DNA of 64,000 nucleotides from Mammaliicoccus sciuri (lineage in GTDB: Bacteria; Bacillota; Bacilli; Staphylococcales; Staphylococcaceae), in the NCBI RefSeq assembly GCF_025561425.1, contig NZ_CP094824.1, forward strand, positions 2,542,001-2,606,000, in the 5' to 3' direction. Of the stretch, positions 36,793-48,060 are shown in pieces. The notes beneath the pieces were generated by a model. It searched no databases. It was not told the DNA's origin and saw nothing but the letters and a program-made list of their open reading frames with translations. Each line of letters begins with the position of its first letter. Within the stretch, counting starts at the first letter, position 1. Made by a program: the position numbers and the translations under genes.

Positions 36793-37064
36793 GTGTAAAA
36801 GCTTGGTCAAACGAATGTATCAATAATGATACTTGTTTACCAGTTTTACGAGTTATTAATCTGTGATGTCGTCTATAAAGACGACGCGCGATTATTAAGC
36901 TTGTTGAATTTCGTTAAAAATTCACTCGTTTTTTTGCTTGGTAAAATCTATTTTACTTACTTATCTAGTTTTCAATGTGCAATGTTGAATGTTATAAACA
37001 TTCAAAACTGAATACAATATGTCTTCATTATTCCATGACCTAATGGTCATTCCGTAATATCCTT

Positions 37065-38619
<1,555 letters not shown>

Positions 38620-38925
38620 AGAAGTAAGCTTGATAAGCTCATTTTTGATTGGTTAAGCCAATCACTCTGAAGTACTTTTAGTACTCAATTATTGGAATTA
38701 ACGTTGACATATTGTCATTCAGTTTTCAATGTTCATCTAATTTGCGCCTAAACAATATTGTACTAAAAACAATGTTTGTTTTCAACTAATTTCGTTAACT
38801 TATTTTTAACACGTTTATAAATATATAACATTTATTTCATATTAACAAGAGTCAATTTTACACTTTCAAGAAAAAGTTTTGATAACATTTTTCGTTGTTG
38901 TGCTGTCGTTTTCAGCGACTTTTAT

Positions 38926-38954
38926 ATAATATCAAGTGAGGTTTTAAAAGTCAA
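38926..38954 (-). promoter_or_regulatory. rRNA operon promoter
   Basis: TTGACT (38949-38954) and TATTAT (38926-38931), 17-base spacer, about 300 bases before 16S. The rest of 38620-39034 is AT-rich leader with a second weak promoter-like pair (TTGAAA..TAATAT, 19-base spacer) and no gene. Confidence 0.7.
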
Positions 38955-38987
38955 CACTATTTATCATCTTTTTTAACAAAAAATTAA

Positions 38988-39031
38988 AAAGCACAAGATT
39001 AAGGTGTAAATAGAATTTAATCTTGTGCTTT
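38988..39031 (-). terminator. kbaA terminator
   Basis: A 15-bp stem, AAAGCACAAGATTAA with its complement, and a 14-base loop; TTTTTAATTTTTTG follows on the minus strand. It separates kbaA from the rRNA promoter. Confidence 0.85.
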
Positions 39032-39034
39032 GTA

Positions 39035-39685
39035 TCATTTCTTCAATGATTTACTGTCTTTATTCAACTTTGATTTCTTGGCTTTTCTCTCTTCAAGAGA
39101 CAACGCATTATATTTAGGTAATGTAATTAATTGATAAGCATTACATAATAATAATCCAAAGATTGTTAGATAAATCCAACTCGTATCTTCCACTTTTAAA
39201 AATGGTATAAGTTCTACTGTCGTCATTACAACCATGAAAAACATAGATGGAATCCATAAATTCTTTTTAGATTGTTTGTTTTTTATATTACTTGTAATGA
39301 TCGCAAAAATAACGACAACTATCGGTAACCAAATAAATGATAAGATTTGATCTGTTCCACCAAATCTTAAAAATCTAAAATACACTAAATCAAATATAGC
39401 AAATACTGTTACAATGATTTGTACATGTGGCCATATCTTACCAAAGATACCTATGCCTAATTGATTAATGAATAAATAGATGAAATATGCAAGCTGACTA
39501 ATGGTTGCTACAAGTAGTCCTACAACTAAGAACCATATTGAAGCTGCTACAAACTCACCTATTTCTCCAGCAAATAAATATTTCGTTACTTTATCATATC
39601 CAAAGATAAGTGACGCAATGTATGTCACAACTACACCTATCAACAGTGTATTTCTGTAAAATTGAATTAAATATTTTAAAGTCAC
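39035..39685 (-). CDS. kbaA: KbaA-like membrane protein (KinB signalling pathway activator family)
   Basis: 216 residues with six hydrophobic segments and a basic C-terminal tail (ERKAKKSKLNKDSKSLKK). In Bacillus, KbaA helps activate KinB in sporulation and lies near salA/mrp; this gene likewise follows mrp by 15 bases. Staphylococci do not sporulate and lack KinB, so the protein must act differently here. The assignment rests on similarity of layout and gene order. Confidence 0.7.
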   Translation of the reverse strand: MTLKYLIQFYRNTLLIGVVVTYIASLIFGYDKVTKYLFAGEIGEFVAASIWFLVVGLLVATISQLAYFIYLFINQLGIGIFGKIWPHVQIIVTVFAIFDLVYFRFLRFGGTDQILSFIWLPIVVVIFAIITSNIKNKQSKKNLWIPSMFFMVVMTTVELIPFLKVEDTSWIYLTIFGLLLCNAYQLITLPKYNALSLEERKAKKSKLNKDSKSLKK

Positions 39686-39700
39686 TTGCTTACCTCCGCA

Positions 39701-40762
39701 CTAATCTTCATCTGTTATATTAATGATATTCTTAGCAATTTGACTATAAACTTTACCTAAATCTTCATGTTCTTTATAGATAGAAGGTGAAAAGTTATTT
39801 TCATCCCACTCAGGTTGACTTAATGGAAGCTCACCTAATAACGTCGTTTGAAGTTCCTGTGCTAATTTAGCACCGCCGCCTTTACCGAATACATATTCTT
39901 TATTTCCTGTTTCTTTACTTTGGAAATAAGACATATTTTCGATTACACCTAAAATAGAATGTTCAGTATGTTTAGCCATTGCACCCGCTCTTGCTGCAAC
40001 AAATGCTGCAGTAGGATGAGGTGTCGTTACAATAATTTCTTTACTTGAAGGTAACATAGTATGTACATCTAAAGCTACATCACCAGTACCTGGTGGTAAA
40101 TCAAGTATTAAGTAATCTAATTCCCCCCATTTAACTTCAGTAAAGAAACTTGTGATCATTTTTCCTAACATTGGACCTCTCCAAATGACAGGTGCATTTT
40201 CTTCAACGAAAAATGCCATAGAAATAACTTTAACGCCTTCACGCTCAACAGGAATAATTTGTTCGCCTTCAACTTGTGGCTTCTCTTGTATGCCCATCAT
40301 ATCCGGAGCACTAAATCCATAAATATCAGCATCAACAAGTCCAACTTTCTTACCTTCTCTAGCAAGAGATACTGCTAAGTTAACCGCTACTGTTGATTTA
40401 CCAACACCGCCTTTACCTGAGGCAACCGCAATAAATTCAACTGGATTATCTTTAGATAATAGTCCTTCTATCGTTTGTTCTTCCATAACACCTTTGAATT
40501 TTTCTAATGCTTCATCTGATAATTCATCAAATCTTATCCCTACAGTTTTCGCACCATTTTCTTTTAATAGATCTACAATTTCCATTTGTAAATCAAGTTG
40601 TGGTTGTCCGCCAAGCTTAGCTATCGCAACTTTGACACTCACATGTTCTTTTTCTTCTTTGATGCTAACTTCAACTATGCCGCCTGTTTCTTTAAGTGGT
40701 ACATCTACAATCGGATCATGTAACGCTCCCACAAGTTCTTTAACCTGTTCTACTGATAACAA
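39701..40762 (-). CDS. mrp: Mrp/ApbC-family Fe-S cluster carrier ATPase
   Basis: 353 residues. An N-terminal MIP18-like domain (1-95) precedes a ParA-type P-loop ATPase with GKGGVGKST, the switch region DADIYGFSAPDM and DLPPGTGD. It carries or inserts Fe-S clusters; the Bacillus homologue is SalA. The start is TTG at 40762, supported by GGGGAG upstream. Promoter at 40802-40830. Confidence 0.92.
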   Translation of the reverse strand: MLSVEQVKELVGALHDPIVDVPLKETGGIVEVSIKEEKEHVSVKVAIAKLGGQPQLDLQMEIVDLLKENGAKTVGIRFDELSDEALEKFKGVMEEQTIEGLLSKDNPVEFIAVASGKGGVGKSTVAVNLAVSLAREGKKVGLVDADIYGFSAPDMMGIQEKPQVEGEQIIPVEREGVKVISMAFFVEENAPVIWRGPMLGKMITSFFTEVKWGELDYLILDLPPGTGDVALDVHTMLPSSKEIIVTTPHPTAAFVAARAGAMAKHTEHSILGVIENMSYFQSKETGNKEYVFGKGGGAKLAQELQTTLLGELPLSQPEWDENNFSPSIYKEHEDLGKVYSQIAKNIINITDED

Positions 40763-40801
40763 AATCTACGACTCCCCTTCTAAAATAATTATCTACTTAT
40801 C

Positions 40802-40830
40802 ATTATATTCAGTGTAACAAAAAATTTAAA
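40802..40830 (-). promoter_or_regulatory. mrp promoter
   Basis: TTTAAA (40825-40830) and TATAAT (40802-40807) with a 17-base spacer, 40 bases before the TTG start. Confidence 0.55.
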
Positions 40831-40868
40831 CATACAGGTAGTTTATTGTTCAAAAACATACTAAGATT

Positions 40869-40909
40869 AGTAGCGAAGTAATCTACGACGGTAGATGAGC
40901 TTCGCTACT
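40869..40909 (+). terminator. Stem-loop with T-tract at the left of the IS110 element
   Basis: AGTAGCGAAG and CTTCGCTACT pair, with an inner ATCTAC/GTAGAT stem and GACG loop; TTTTTTATATTC follows on the plus strand. It could shield the element from outside transcription. Confidence 0.6.
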
Positions 40910-41105
40910 TTTTTATATTCTTTATCTTACCGTTGATAGTTATTTTAAGAATATGAAATAGTAGAAGAGAGAAGTACTCCGAATAGATTTTAGGGTCAAA
41001 GAATCCGTAATAAAAACTGGAGAACTTCACTCTCCTTATGAATTCGATTTTAGTATGTTGGGTCCCTTGAGATCGTGTACAGGAAAATGAACTAAGTAAG
41101 GCTAA

Positions 41106-42350
41106 GTGAAGTTAAAGCTTCTTAAATTTAATAACTTAGGAGTGATTTTTATCGAATATTTTGGTATAGATGTTGGAAAAGGAAAGAGTTTTATTGCACA
41201 TTATTCAAACAATGAATTTGTTAAAGAATTTGAAATTACCCACGATAATAATGGTTTTGAGTCACTAAACAAATATATAAAGGATTTCGCAGGAGTATAT
41301 TTTTTATTTGAAGCTACTGGTATATATTCAAAAGTGTTAGAGAAATTCTGTACAGTTAACAACATTTCATTTTGTGTAATTAATCCTCTTGAGGCAAAAT
41401 TACTAACTAATTCTTTAAGAAATTGGAAAACAGATAAATCTGATGCACATAAACTTGCCGTTTTAGCTAAAAATATAAATAAAAAACCTTCTAGAAATTT
41501 AATGGAAGAAAAATACGTAAAACTGAGAGAACTGACAAGATACTATGAAGAAATTAACAATCAACAAAATTACTTAAAAAACCAATTGATTCAGTTACTA
41601 GATATGACTTTTCCAGAATTACAAAACCTATTTAAGGATAGATATTCAAAATTGGCTTTACAAGTAGCTAGTAAGTTCCCACATCCTGACTTTGTTGATT
41701 CTAATGAAATTGAAGAACTAAAAAATACAATTAATAGTTGTACAGAAAAAAATCTATCAGAGAAAAAGAAAGCACAATATGCAAAAAAACTCGTAGAGTT
41801 CTCTATGGTCAGTTATCCTTCTGTTTCTAAAGATTCATTTTTAACAGATAAATTAATTTATGTGATTGAAGATTTATTAAATCTAATGAAACGGCATGCT
41901 TCTATAAAACAAAGGTTATTAGTGTTAGCTGAGGAATTCGAAGAATTTAAAATAATTAAATCTATTCCTGGCATTGGTGATTTAACAGCCATAATGATTA
42001 TTGGCGAATTAGGTGACATCAAATCCTTTGATTCTCATAAACAATTGAATGCATATGTAGGCATTGATATAAAAAGATATCAGTCTGGTAAAACGCATTT
42101 TAAAGATAAAATTAACAAACGTGGAAACAAACATGCTAGATCATTATTTTACTTAATCATTAAAAATTTCCTGTTGGGTCAAAGGTTATTTAAAAATCAT
42201 ATTATCGACTATTATTACAAATTAAAAAAGCAGCCTAATGGCAAAGGCCACAAGACTGCTTCAATAGCTTGCGTTAACAAGCTACTTAAAACCATTCATT
42301 ATCTAGTTATAAATAATAAAGAATATGATTATCACTTGTCTCCACACTGA
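41106..42350 (+). CDS. IS110-family transposase
   Basis: The product has an N-terminal RuvC-like DEDD domain (YFGIDVGKGKSFIAHY, then LFEATGIY and DKSDAHKLA) and a C-terminal Transposase_20 domain with the conserved serine region RGNKHARSLFY. This is the DEDD/serine two-site recombinase of IS110. The longest frame starts with GTG at 41106 behind a poor ribosome binding site. The best site, TTAGGAG, is 8 bases before ATC at 41151, exactly where homologues start (IEYFGIDVGK), so the start is uncertain. Confidence 0.9.
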   Translation: MKLKLLKFNNLGVIFIEYFGIDVGKGKSFIAHYSNNEFVKEFEITHDNNGFESLNKYIKDFAGVYFLFEATGIYSKVLEKFCTVNNISFCVINPLEAKLLTNSLRNWKTDKSDAHKLAVLAKNINKKPSRNLMEEKYVKLRELTRYYEEINNQQNYLKNQLIQLLDMTFPELQNLFKDRYSKLALQVASKFPHPDFVDSNEIEELKNTINSCTEKNLSEKKKAQYAKKLVEFSMVSYPSVSKDSFLTDKLIYVIEDLLNLMKRHASIKQRLLVLAEEFEEFKIIKSIPGIGDLTAIMIIGELGDIKSFDSHKQLNAYVGIDIKRYQSGKTHFKDKINKRGNKHARSLFYLIIKNFLLGQRLFKNHIIDYYYKLKKQPNGKGHKTASIACVNKLLKTIHYLVINNKEYDYHLSPH

Positions 42351-42464
42351 TAATCTATTCAAATAAATCATAACATATTGAAAAAATTATTAAATAATAA
42401 AGGCTTATTTAGTGATGCCAATTTTAAATACATTTTACTACGTAGTAGTTGACAAATCGTAGGA

Positions 42465-42492
42465 AAAGGCTGAGATCATTATCTCAGCCTTT
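42465..42492. terminator. Terminator after lmrB
   Basis: A 12-bp stem, AAAGGCTGAGAT with its complement, and a 4-base loop, with T-rich flanks on both strands. Confidence 0.75.
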
Positions 42493-42500
42493 AAATCTTC

Positions 42501-43970
42501 TTATTTTGAATGATTAGGTATTCTTGTGTTGCGGTGTTTATTTTCAGTTTTAATAAATATCGATAATACAACTCCAAAAAATACAATAACAGTTAATACT
42601 AAGAAAGCAATATTAATACCGTGAATCATTGCTTCAGATTGTAATATCTTCGCAGTATTACCTGCATTGGCATGTTCTAATTGTGTCTTTGAAGGTTCAA
42701 AGTTCTTAGCACCAATCGACATAATTGTTACTAATATACCAGTACCAATTGAACCAGCAATTGTTCTTAATGTATTCATCATCGCTGTACCATGAGATAA
42801 TACTTCGTTTGGAATCGCATTTAATCCTGCTGTATTAACAGGCATCATAATCATAGAGACACCAAACATTCTAATGGAATAAACAACAATTAAATACAAT
42901 AGTGATGTACTATCATTTAAGAATGCAAGCATGAATGTTGTGATTGTAATGATTGTAAATCCGATGATTGCCAACCATTTTGCACCATATTTGTCGAACA
43001 AACGACCTGTTACAAGTGACATAACACCTGTAATGATTGCACCTGGTAATAATAGTAAACCAGAGATTAATGCTGAATATCCTCTTGCATCTTGCATATA
43101 CATTGGCATTAATAAAGATGGACCGATTAAAGATACCATTGAGAAAATACCTATGATTGTTGTTAAAGTAAATGTTTTATATTTGAATACTCTAATATTC
43201 AATAATGGGGTTTCTAATTTTAACTGTCTTAATACGAAGATTACTAACGTTACGATACCTACAATTAATGCAACGATAACAATTGGTGATGTGAATCCTA
43301 GTGATCCTGCACTACTGAATCCATATAATAAAGATCCAAAGCCTACTGTAGATAGAATAATAGATGGTACATCTAAGTGAACATCTTTTGGTTTAGAAAT
43401 ATTCGTTAAGTATTTCGCACCAAAAGCTAATGCTACAACCGCGAATGGAATGATTGTGTAGAATGGACTTCTCCAACTAAAGTTATCAACGAGATAACCA
43501 GATAATGTTGGACCTAATGCTGGGGCGAATGAGATAACGAGACCCGCCATACCCATTGCAAAACCACGTTTTTCTTTAGGGAATAAATTAAAGAGTACAA
43601 ATTGCATAAGGGGCATCATAACACCTGCCCCCATTGCTTGAAGTACTCTTGCTACCATTAATATTCCGAAGTTTGGCGATAAAGCGGCAACTAACGTACC
43701 GATTGTAAATGATAACATCGCCATTAAATAAAGTGGTCTTGTATTAAATTTATCCATTAAAAATGCTGTAGCCGGTATCATAACACCGTTGACTAACATA
43801 AATCCTGTCATTAACCATTGACCTTGGTTGGCATCGATTTTTAAATGTACCATGATTTCAGGTATTGCTGTATTTAATAAAGTTTGGTTTAAAATCGCCA
43901 CAAAGGCACTTACTAACATTACAGCTACTACTAAATTTCTTTGACCTTTTGAAATGTCCTGAACATTCAT
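42501..43970 (-). CDS. lmrB: DHA2-family multidrug efflux transporter, LmrB-like
   Basis: 489 residues from the ATG at 43970 (GGAAGGAG upstream). Fourteen hydrophobic spans and the DHA2 motif GVMIPATAFLMDKFNTRPLY in the first loop identify an EmrB/QacA-type drug:proton antiporter. It is the last gene of an amidohydrolase-sdrM-sepA-lmrB run, the same neighbours as in S. aureus. Substrate range cannot be predicted. Confidence 0.85.
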   Translation of the reverse strand: MNVQDISKGQRNLVVAVMLVSAFVAILNQTLLNTAIPEIMVHLKIDANQGQWLMTGFMLVNGVMIPATAFLMDKFNTRPLYLMAMLSFTIGTLVAALSPNFGILMVARVLQAMGAGVMMPLMQFVLFNLFPKEKRGFAMGMAGLVISFAPALGPTLSGYLVDNFSWRSPFYTIIPFAVVALAFGAKYLTNISKPKDVHLDVPSIILSTVGFGSLLYGFSSAGSLGFTSPIVIVALIVGIVTLVIFVLRQLKLETPLLNIRVFKYKTFTLTTIIGIFSMVSLIGPSLLMPMYMQDARGYSALISGLLLLPGAIITGVMSLVTGRLFDKYGAKWLAIIGFTIITITTFMLAFLNDSTSLLYLIVVYSIRMFGVSMIMMPVNTAGLNAIPNEVLSHGTAMMNTLRTIAGSIGTGILVTIMSIGAKNFEPSKTQLEHANAGNTAKILQSEAMIHGINIAFLVLTVIVFFGVVLSIFIKTENKHRNTRIPNHSK

Positions 43971-44040
43971 GGTTTCAACTCCTTCCAAATATACCTTTGC
44001 TATTATGCACTATTTTATTTCGGAAATCAAAATAAATGTT

Positions 44041-44508
44041 TCATCGGTTTAAATTTTTGCCATCTGGATAGAAAATTTCTGTACATATATATAGAACAGT
44101 GATAATTACTAATATGACCCAAAAGTCAATTTTGATTTGTGAATAATATATATGTACTGTGAAATAAAACATAATCGTGCTAACAGTTATCGTTAATAAA
44201 TGAAAAGTCATACCCTTGAAATACGGATTATCATTCAGTCTATTTTTAAATCTATCTAATAAAAATTCTATAGCGACAAGTGTAAAGTAGCCAAACAATA
44301 TATAACTACCATAATAGAACAAGTTATCTATCATACTTTTATTGTAATTGAATTCTGCTAAGCCATAATAAATTAAAATTCTGCTTAATCCAAACATACC
44401 AAAAGAAAGTAGTACAATAAAAATTGCACCAGACAATGTGAAAATACTTATAATAATCAATATGGACAATAAATGAAAAATATCAAAACGCTTATTTTTT
44501 CTTTTCAT
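44041..44508 (-). CDS. sepA: SepA-like four-span membrane protein, multidrug efflux/YrvL-type
   Basis: 155 residues with four membrane spans. Segments SGAIFIVLLSFGMFGLSRIL, NLFYYGSYILFGYF and FYPDGKNLN closely resemble S. aureus SepA (157 residues), reported as a small efflux protein and also grouped with YrvL-type regulators. It lies between sdrM and lmrB as in S. aureus. Whether it transports by itself is unclear. Confidence 0.8.
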   Translation of the reverse strand: MKRKNKRFDIFHLLSILIIISIFTLSGAIFIVLLSFGMFGLSRILIYYGLAEFNYNKSMIDNLFYYGSYILFGYFTLVAIEFLLDRFKNRLNDNPYFKGMTFHLLTITVSTIMFYFTVHIYYSQIKIDFWVILVIITVLYICTEIFYPDGKNLNR

Positions 44509-44540
44509 ACATTGTGACTCCCTCTAAATATGTTTTACAT

Positions 44541-45881
44541 TTAAAAACTTATTCTACTCTTTTCTTTAAATACAATAGACCATACAATCGTCAAAGTAAC
44601 AACTACTAACATAATATACAACATAATATTTTGAACGCCGTAACTTAAAAACGAAATGTTTAATACATATATTGAAGAAACAATTAACGATCCAGTTGTA
44701 CTACCTATCGTCTTAAATAATGTATAAATCGACATCATGGAACCTAATTGGTGATGAGGCGCTTCTTCTTGAACAACGACAACATCTTTCGTATATACCG
44801 TACCAAATGATACGCCCATTACAAAAACAGCAAATGGAATGATTACAATCCATTCGACGCCTGTTAATATAGCAAAGCTACCAACAAACATTGCCAAGAA
44901 AGCTAACATATAAATGAATTTCAATTTAAGTTGATCTAATCTACCAAGTACAAACGTGATAAACAACCAACCTACCGACATTGGAAAAATGATTAAACCA
45001 CTTTGTAACGGTGTAAAGCCTTGTTCATTTTGTAAATAGATTGGCATAAAAATAGTGTAGCCCATCAACATTGTTGAATAAATCATATCTGTAAATAACA
45101 CGAGGATGATCTTTCTATTAAATGCTTCAACGGGTACAAATGGATTTCGCATACGTGTCTCAACTCTATAGAGTAATACGACAAATCCAACTAATAATAT
45201 GAAGCAAATTATACGTACAATAAATGGTATATGTTCTGCAACAATTAGTAAAAAGCTTGCGACTACGCCATAAAATATGAATAGGCCTTTATAATCTAAT
45301 TTAGTTTTTTCTATTTTTTCTTGTTCAAAATTAAAATACTTAATAACCAACCACATAGATACTAAAGCTATAGGTACATTGATATAAAATAGAAAGCTCC
45401 AGTTTAAAGATTCTAATATTGCGCCACCTAACAGTGGTCCTACAATACTAGATATACCCCAAACACTACCAACAATACCCATCACTTTATATCTTCTTGG
45501 AATTGGAAAAGCAAGTTTAGGTACAACTTGACCTAATGTCATCATGACACCTGCACCTAAACCTTGAACGAATCTAGAAATAACAAGCAATGGGAAACTA
45601 TGTGTCATTTCACTTAACCCACAAAATACACTACCTATAATAAATACAGATATACCAAATAACACCACTAACTTAATATTAATTCTCTTTACAAGTTCAC
45701 CAACGATTGGTGTCATAAACACAACCGCTATTAAATATACTGTAAAGATTAATGCAACTTCCGTATCAATATTAAAGTCTTTTTGCATTGTTGGTGTTGC
45801 TAAAGAAACGATTGATGTTTCAATAGCACTCATAAACATAATAAGTACTAAAGCCAACACAATTCCTTTGTTCTTAGTCAT
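44541..45881 (-). CDS. sdrM: MFS multidrug efflux transporter, SdrM-like
   Basis: 446 residues, close to the 447 of S. aureus SdrM, with about fourteen spans. MSAIETSIVSLATPTM is in the first span and GFTPLQSGLIIFPMSVGWL in the second half. SdrM exports dyes and norfloxacin in S. aureus. It starts 3 bases after the amidohydrolase stop and precedes sepA, conserving the order sdrM-sepA. Confidence 0.85.
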   Translation of the reverse strand: MTKNKGIVLALVLIMFMSAIETSIVSLATPTMQKDFNIDTEVALIFTVYLIAVVFMTPIVGELVKRINIKLVVLFGISVFIIGSVFCGLSEMTHSFPLLVISRFVQGLGAGVMMTLGQVVPKLAFPIPRRYKVMGIVGSVWGISSIVGPLLGGAILESLNWSFLFYINVPIALVSMWLVIKYFNFEQEKIEKTKLDYKGLFIFYGVVASFLLIVAEHIPFIVRIICFILLVGFVVLLYRVETRMRNPFVPVEAFNRKIILVLFTDMIYSTMLMGYTIFMPIYLQNEQGFTPLQSGLIIFPMSVGWLFITFVLGRLDQLKLKFIYMLAFLAMFVGSFAILTGVEWIVIIPFAVFVMGVSFGTVYTKDVVVVQEEAPHHQLGSMMSIYTLFKTIGSTTGSLIVSSIYVLNISFLSYGVQNIMLYIMLVVVTLTIVWSIVFKEKSRISF

Positions 45882-45884
45882 AAT

Positions 45885-47474
45885 TCACGCTCTTTCGTAT
45901 ACAATATTTCCGTTAACAATTGTTAATTTAGCTTGAATTTGTGCTAAATCTTGACGGTTAACCTTAAATGGATCTTGATCTAACACAGTGAAATCCGCTT
46001 CATATCCTACTTTAATTCTTCCAGTACGGTCAGTCGTTTGACCAATCTCACTCGCAAGTGTTGTATATAAACGTAACGCATCAAATACAGATAGTGCTTC
46101 TTCAAAGAAATACGCACCTTCTTCACCATACGTTTGTCTATTAACTGCCGCATGAATACCTAGCATAGGATTCGGTGTTTCAATCGGTGCATCTGAACCG
46201 CCACCTATTATAATACCTAAGTCTAACATTGACTTGAATGGATATAAATATCTTGCTCTTTCTTTCCCTACTTTATCTTGAACCCACGGAAAATCACTTG
46301 TAATAAATTGAGGTTGAACGTCACAAATCACAGGTAAATTTGCAACACGTTGTAACAGTTCTTCATTTAATGTACTAATGTGAATCAATCTATCTCTTAG
46401 TCCATTTGGTACAGGATATTTTTCAATTGCATCTAATACCATTTCACAAGCTTTGTCACCAATCATATGAACAGCTATCGCACCATTATATTTTCTGGCG
46501 ATTTTCACCTTTTCTTCGAGTTCTTCTTGTGTATATATCGCAAGTCCATAATTCGTTCCAGTAGGATCATTAGAATAAGGTTCTTTCAACAATGCCGTAC
46601 TACCACCAAAAGCACCATCTGCATAAAATTTCATAGCATCAGGCTCTATCCATTTATCAACAAAAGTCGCCTGTTCTTCCATCATTTGTTCATAAACACT
46701 AAAATGACGTAACAATCGTACTCTAAATGGCTTTTGATCTTCGCCTGGCCCTACAACTGTTTTATAAGCATTTAAGACATCTTTATAATCTTCGTAGTAA
46801 CCTAAATCTTCTGTATGCGATCCCGTTATACCATACTGATATAAATATGTAATCGCGTTATTTAAGTGTTTAGTAAGGGACTGTTCATCTTCATTTGAAG
46901 CTAATTCTTCAAATGGTTCCATAGCTGTATCATAAAGCCAACCAGTCAGTTCACCTTCTTGTTTTTCATATGAACCACCGTCAGGATTTTCGACATCATT
47001 TGTCATACCTAAAATCTCTAACGCTTTCGAATTGACGATTGCTGCATGTCTACATACTCTTTTAACAATAACCGGATTATCTTTGCATAATTCATCTAAA
47101 TCAAATTTATTAAGTCTAATGCCATTTAATAAATTTTCGTCATACCCTTCAGCAACTAACCATTCACCTGGTTGTAAGGTTTGGGCTTTTTGGCTAATTT
47201 TTTGTTTTACATTTTCAATATTTGTTTCACCATTTAAAATAACTGATGATAACCAAACGCCAGTCCCCATAACATGAATATGTGTTTCAACAAATCCTGG
47301 AAACATCGTCCCACCTTTTAAATCGATTGTTTCAAAATCCGTTGTTTGAAGTTGCTTTAAATCTTCTTGTGATAAAACAGCTTCTATCATACCATTGTCT
47401 ACAATTACCCCTGCATATGTATCATCTGGTCTTACCATCGTATATATAGTTCCATTCTGATATAATTTCTTCAT
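45885..47474 (-). CDS. YtcJ-like metal-dependent amidohydrolase
   Basis: 529 residues of the amidohydrolase-3 family. The metal-binding HxH is in FVETHIHVMG, further histidines occur in VHMIGDKACE and IHISTLNEE, and the catalytic Asp region is IGGGSDAPIETPNP. Family members hydrolyse amides or formamides; the substrate is unknown. It heads the transcript with sdrM, sepA and lmrB, which may link it to metabolism of an exported compound. Confidence 0.85.
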   Translation of the reverse strand: MKKLYQNGTIYTMVRPDDTYAGVIVDNGMIEAVLSQEDLKQLQTTDFETIDLKGGTMFPGFVETHIHVMGTGVWLSSVILNGETNIENVKQKISQKAQTLQPGEWLVAEGYDENLLNGIRLNKFDLDELCKDNPVIVKRVCRHAAIVNSKALEILGMTNDVENPDGGSYEKQEGELTGWLYDTAMEPFEELASNEDEQSLTKHLNNAITYLYQYGITGSHTEDLGYYEDYKDVLNAYKTVVGPGEDQKPFRVRLLRHFSVYEQMMEEQATFVDKWIEPDAMKFYADGAFGGSTALLKEPYSNDPTGTNYGLAIYTQEELEEKVKIARKYNGAIAVHMIGDKACEMVLDAIEKYPVPNGLRDRLIHISTLNEELLQRVANLPVICDVQPQFITSDFPWVQDKVGKERARYLYPFKSMLDLGIIIGGGSDAPIETPNPMLGIHAAVNRQTYGEEGAYFFEEALSVFDALRLYTTLASEIGQTTDRTGRIKVGYEADFTVLDQDPFKVNRQDLAQIQAKLTIVNGNIVYERA

Positions 47475-47534
47475 CCGATTCAGCTCCCTTATACATTCAA
47501 GTTTATTCTAATTCTACATATTTAATAGTAAAAA

Positions 47535-47557
47535 AGACACCGATAAAATCGATGTCT
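47535..47557 (-). terminator. Terminator of the TipAS-domain gene
   Basis: AGACACCGAT pairs with ATCGATGTCT (one mismatch); TTTTTTACT follows on the minus strand. Confidence 0.65.
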
Positions 47558-47584
47558 CCCATTTTAATTTTATAAACTTCATTT

Positions 47585-47986
47585 TTATTGTATGACATGC
47601 TTAATGGCAGTAATTAATGCTTCGGTTCTTTCTTCACCAAAATAAGCTTTATATCTATCATCCGCTTCATACATATTAATGATTTCTAAATGTTTATCTT
47701 CTGTATAATTTGGCCAACTGAATGTTAACCATTCTCTGTGCAACTTAGTCACTTCTTCTTGTCTTTCGAATGTTGCCCCTTGTTCTACAATATTATCCAG
47801 TTTTTCTACGAGTTTCTTTTCAATTTGATTTTTACCTTTAACTTCATCTTTGGTCATATCAAGAAACTGATCATCAGACTGGTCAATCTTATGTCCGCTT
47901 CTATCTTCTACTGTTTCTCCCTGAATCTCTTCATTAACATTTAGTTTGTCACGATCGAATGTTTCAAAATCTCTTTTTTCTGACAT
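47585..47986 (-). CDS. TipAS-like domain protein without DNA-binding domain
   Basis: 133 residues. An acidic N-terminal half (MSEKRDFETFDRDKLNVNEE) is followed by a C-terminal domain with WLTFSWPNYTEDKHLEIINM and YKAYFGEERTEALITAI, resembling the TipAS thiopeptide-binding domain of MerR regulators. The MerR helix-turn-helix is absent. It could bind an antibiotic or other ligand without regulating genes directly; this is inference. Confidence 0.65.
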   Translation of the reverse strand: MSEKRDFETFDRDKLNVNEEIQGETVEDRSGHKIDQSDDQFLDMTKDEVKGKNQIEKKLVEKLDNIVEQGATFERQEEVTKLHREWLTFSWPNYTEDKHLEIINMYEADDRYKAYFGEERTEALITAIKHVIQ

Positions 47987-48060
47987 TATGATTCCCCCCT
48001 ATTCATATCGTATAACATTTAATATTATCTATTTACCCGTTTTGCAAAAAAATAACAAAA

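Larger units (their letters stand above)
40860..42430 (+). mobile_element. IS110-family insertion sequence (ends not resolved)
   Basis: An IS110-type transposase gene lies between the mrp promoter and the terminator of lmrB, where the flanking genes otherwise run leftward. About 240 bases of gene-free sequence (40866-41105) precede the transposase, the place where IS110 elements encode the bridge RNA that selects target and donor sites. IS110 elements lack terminal inverted repeats, so the boundaries given are approximate. Confidence 0.6.

Noticed and set aside
36793-37064. Possible tRNA genes in the 16S-23S spacer
   Set aside because: No cloverleaf or T-loop motif is present on the minus strand.
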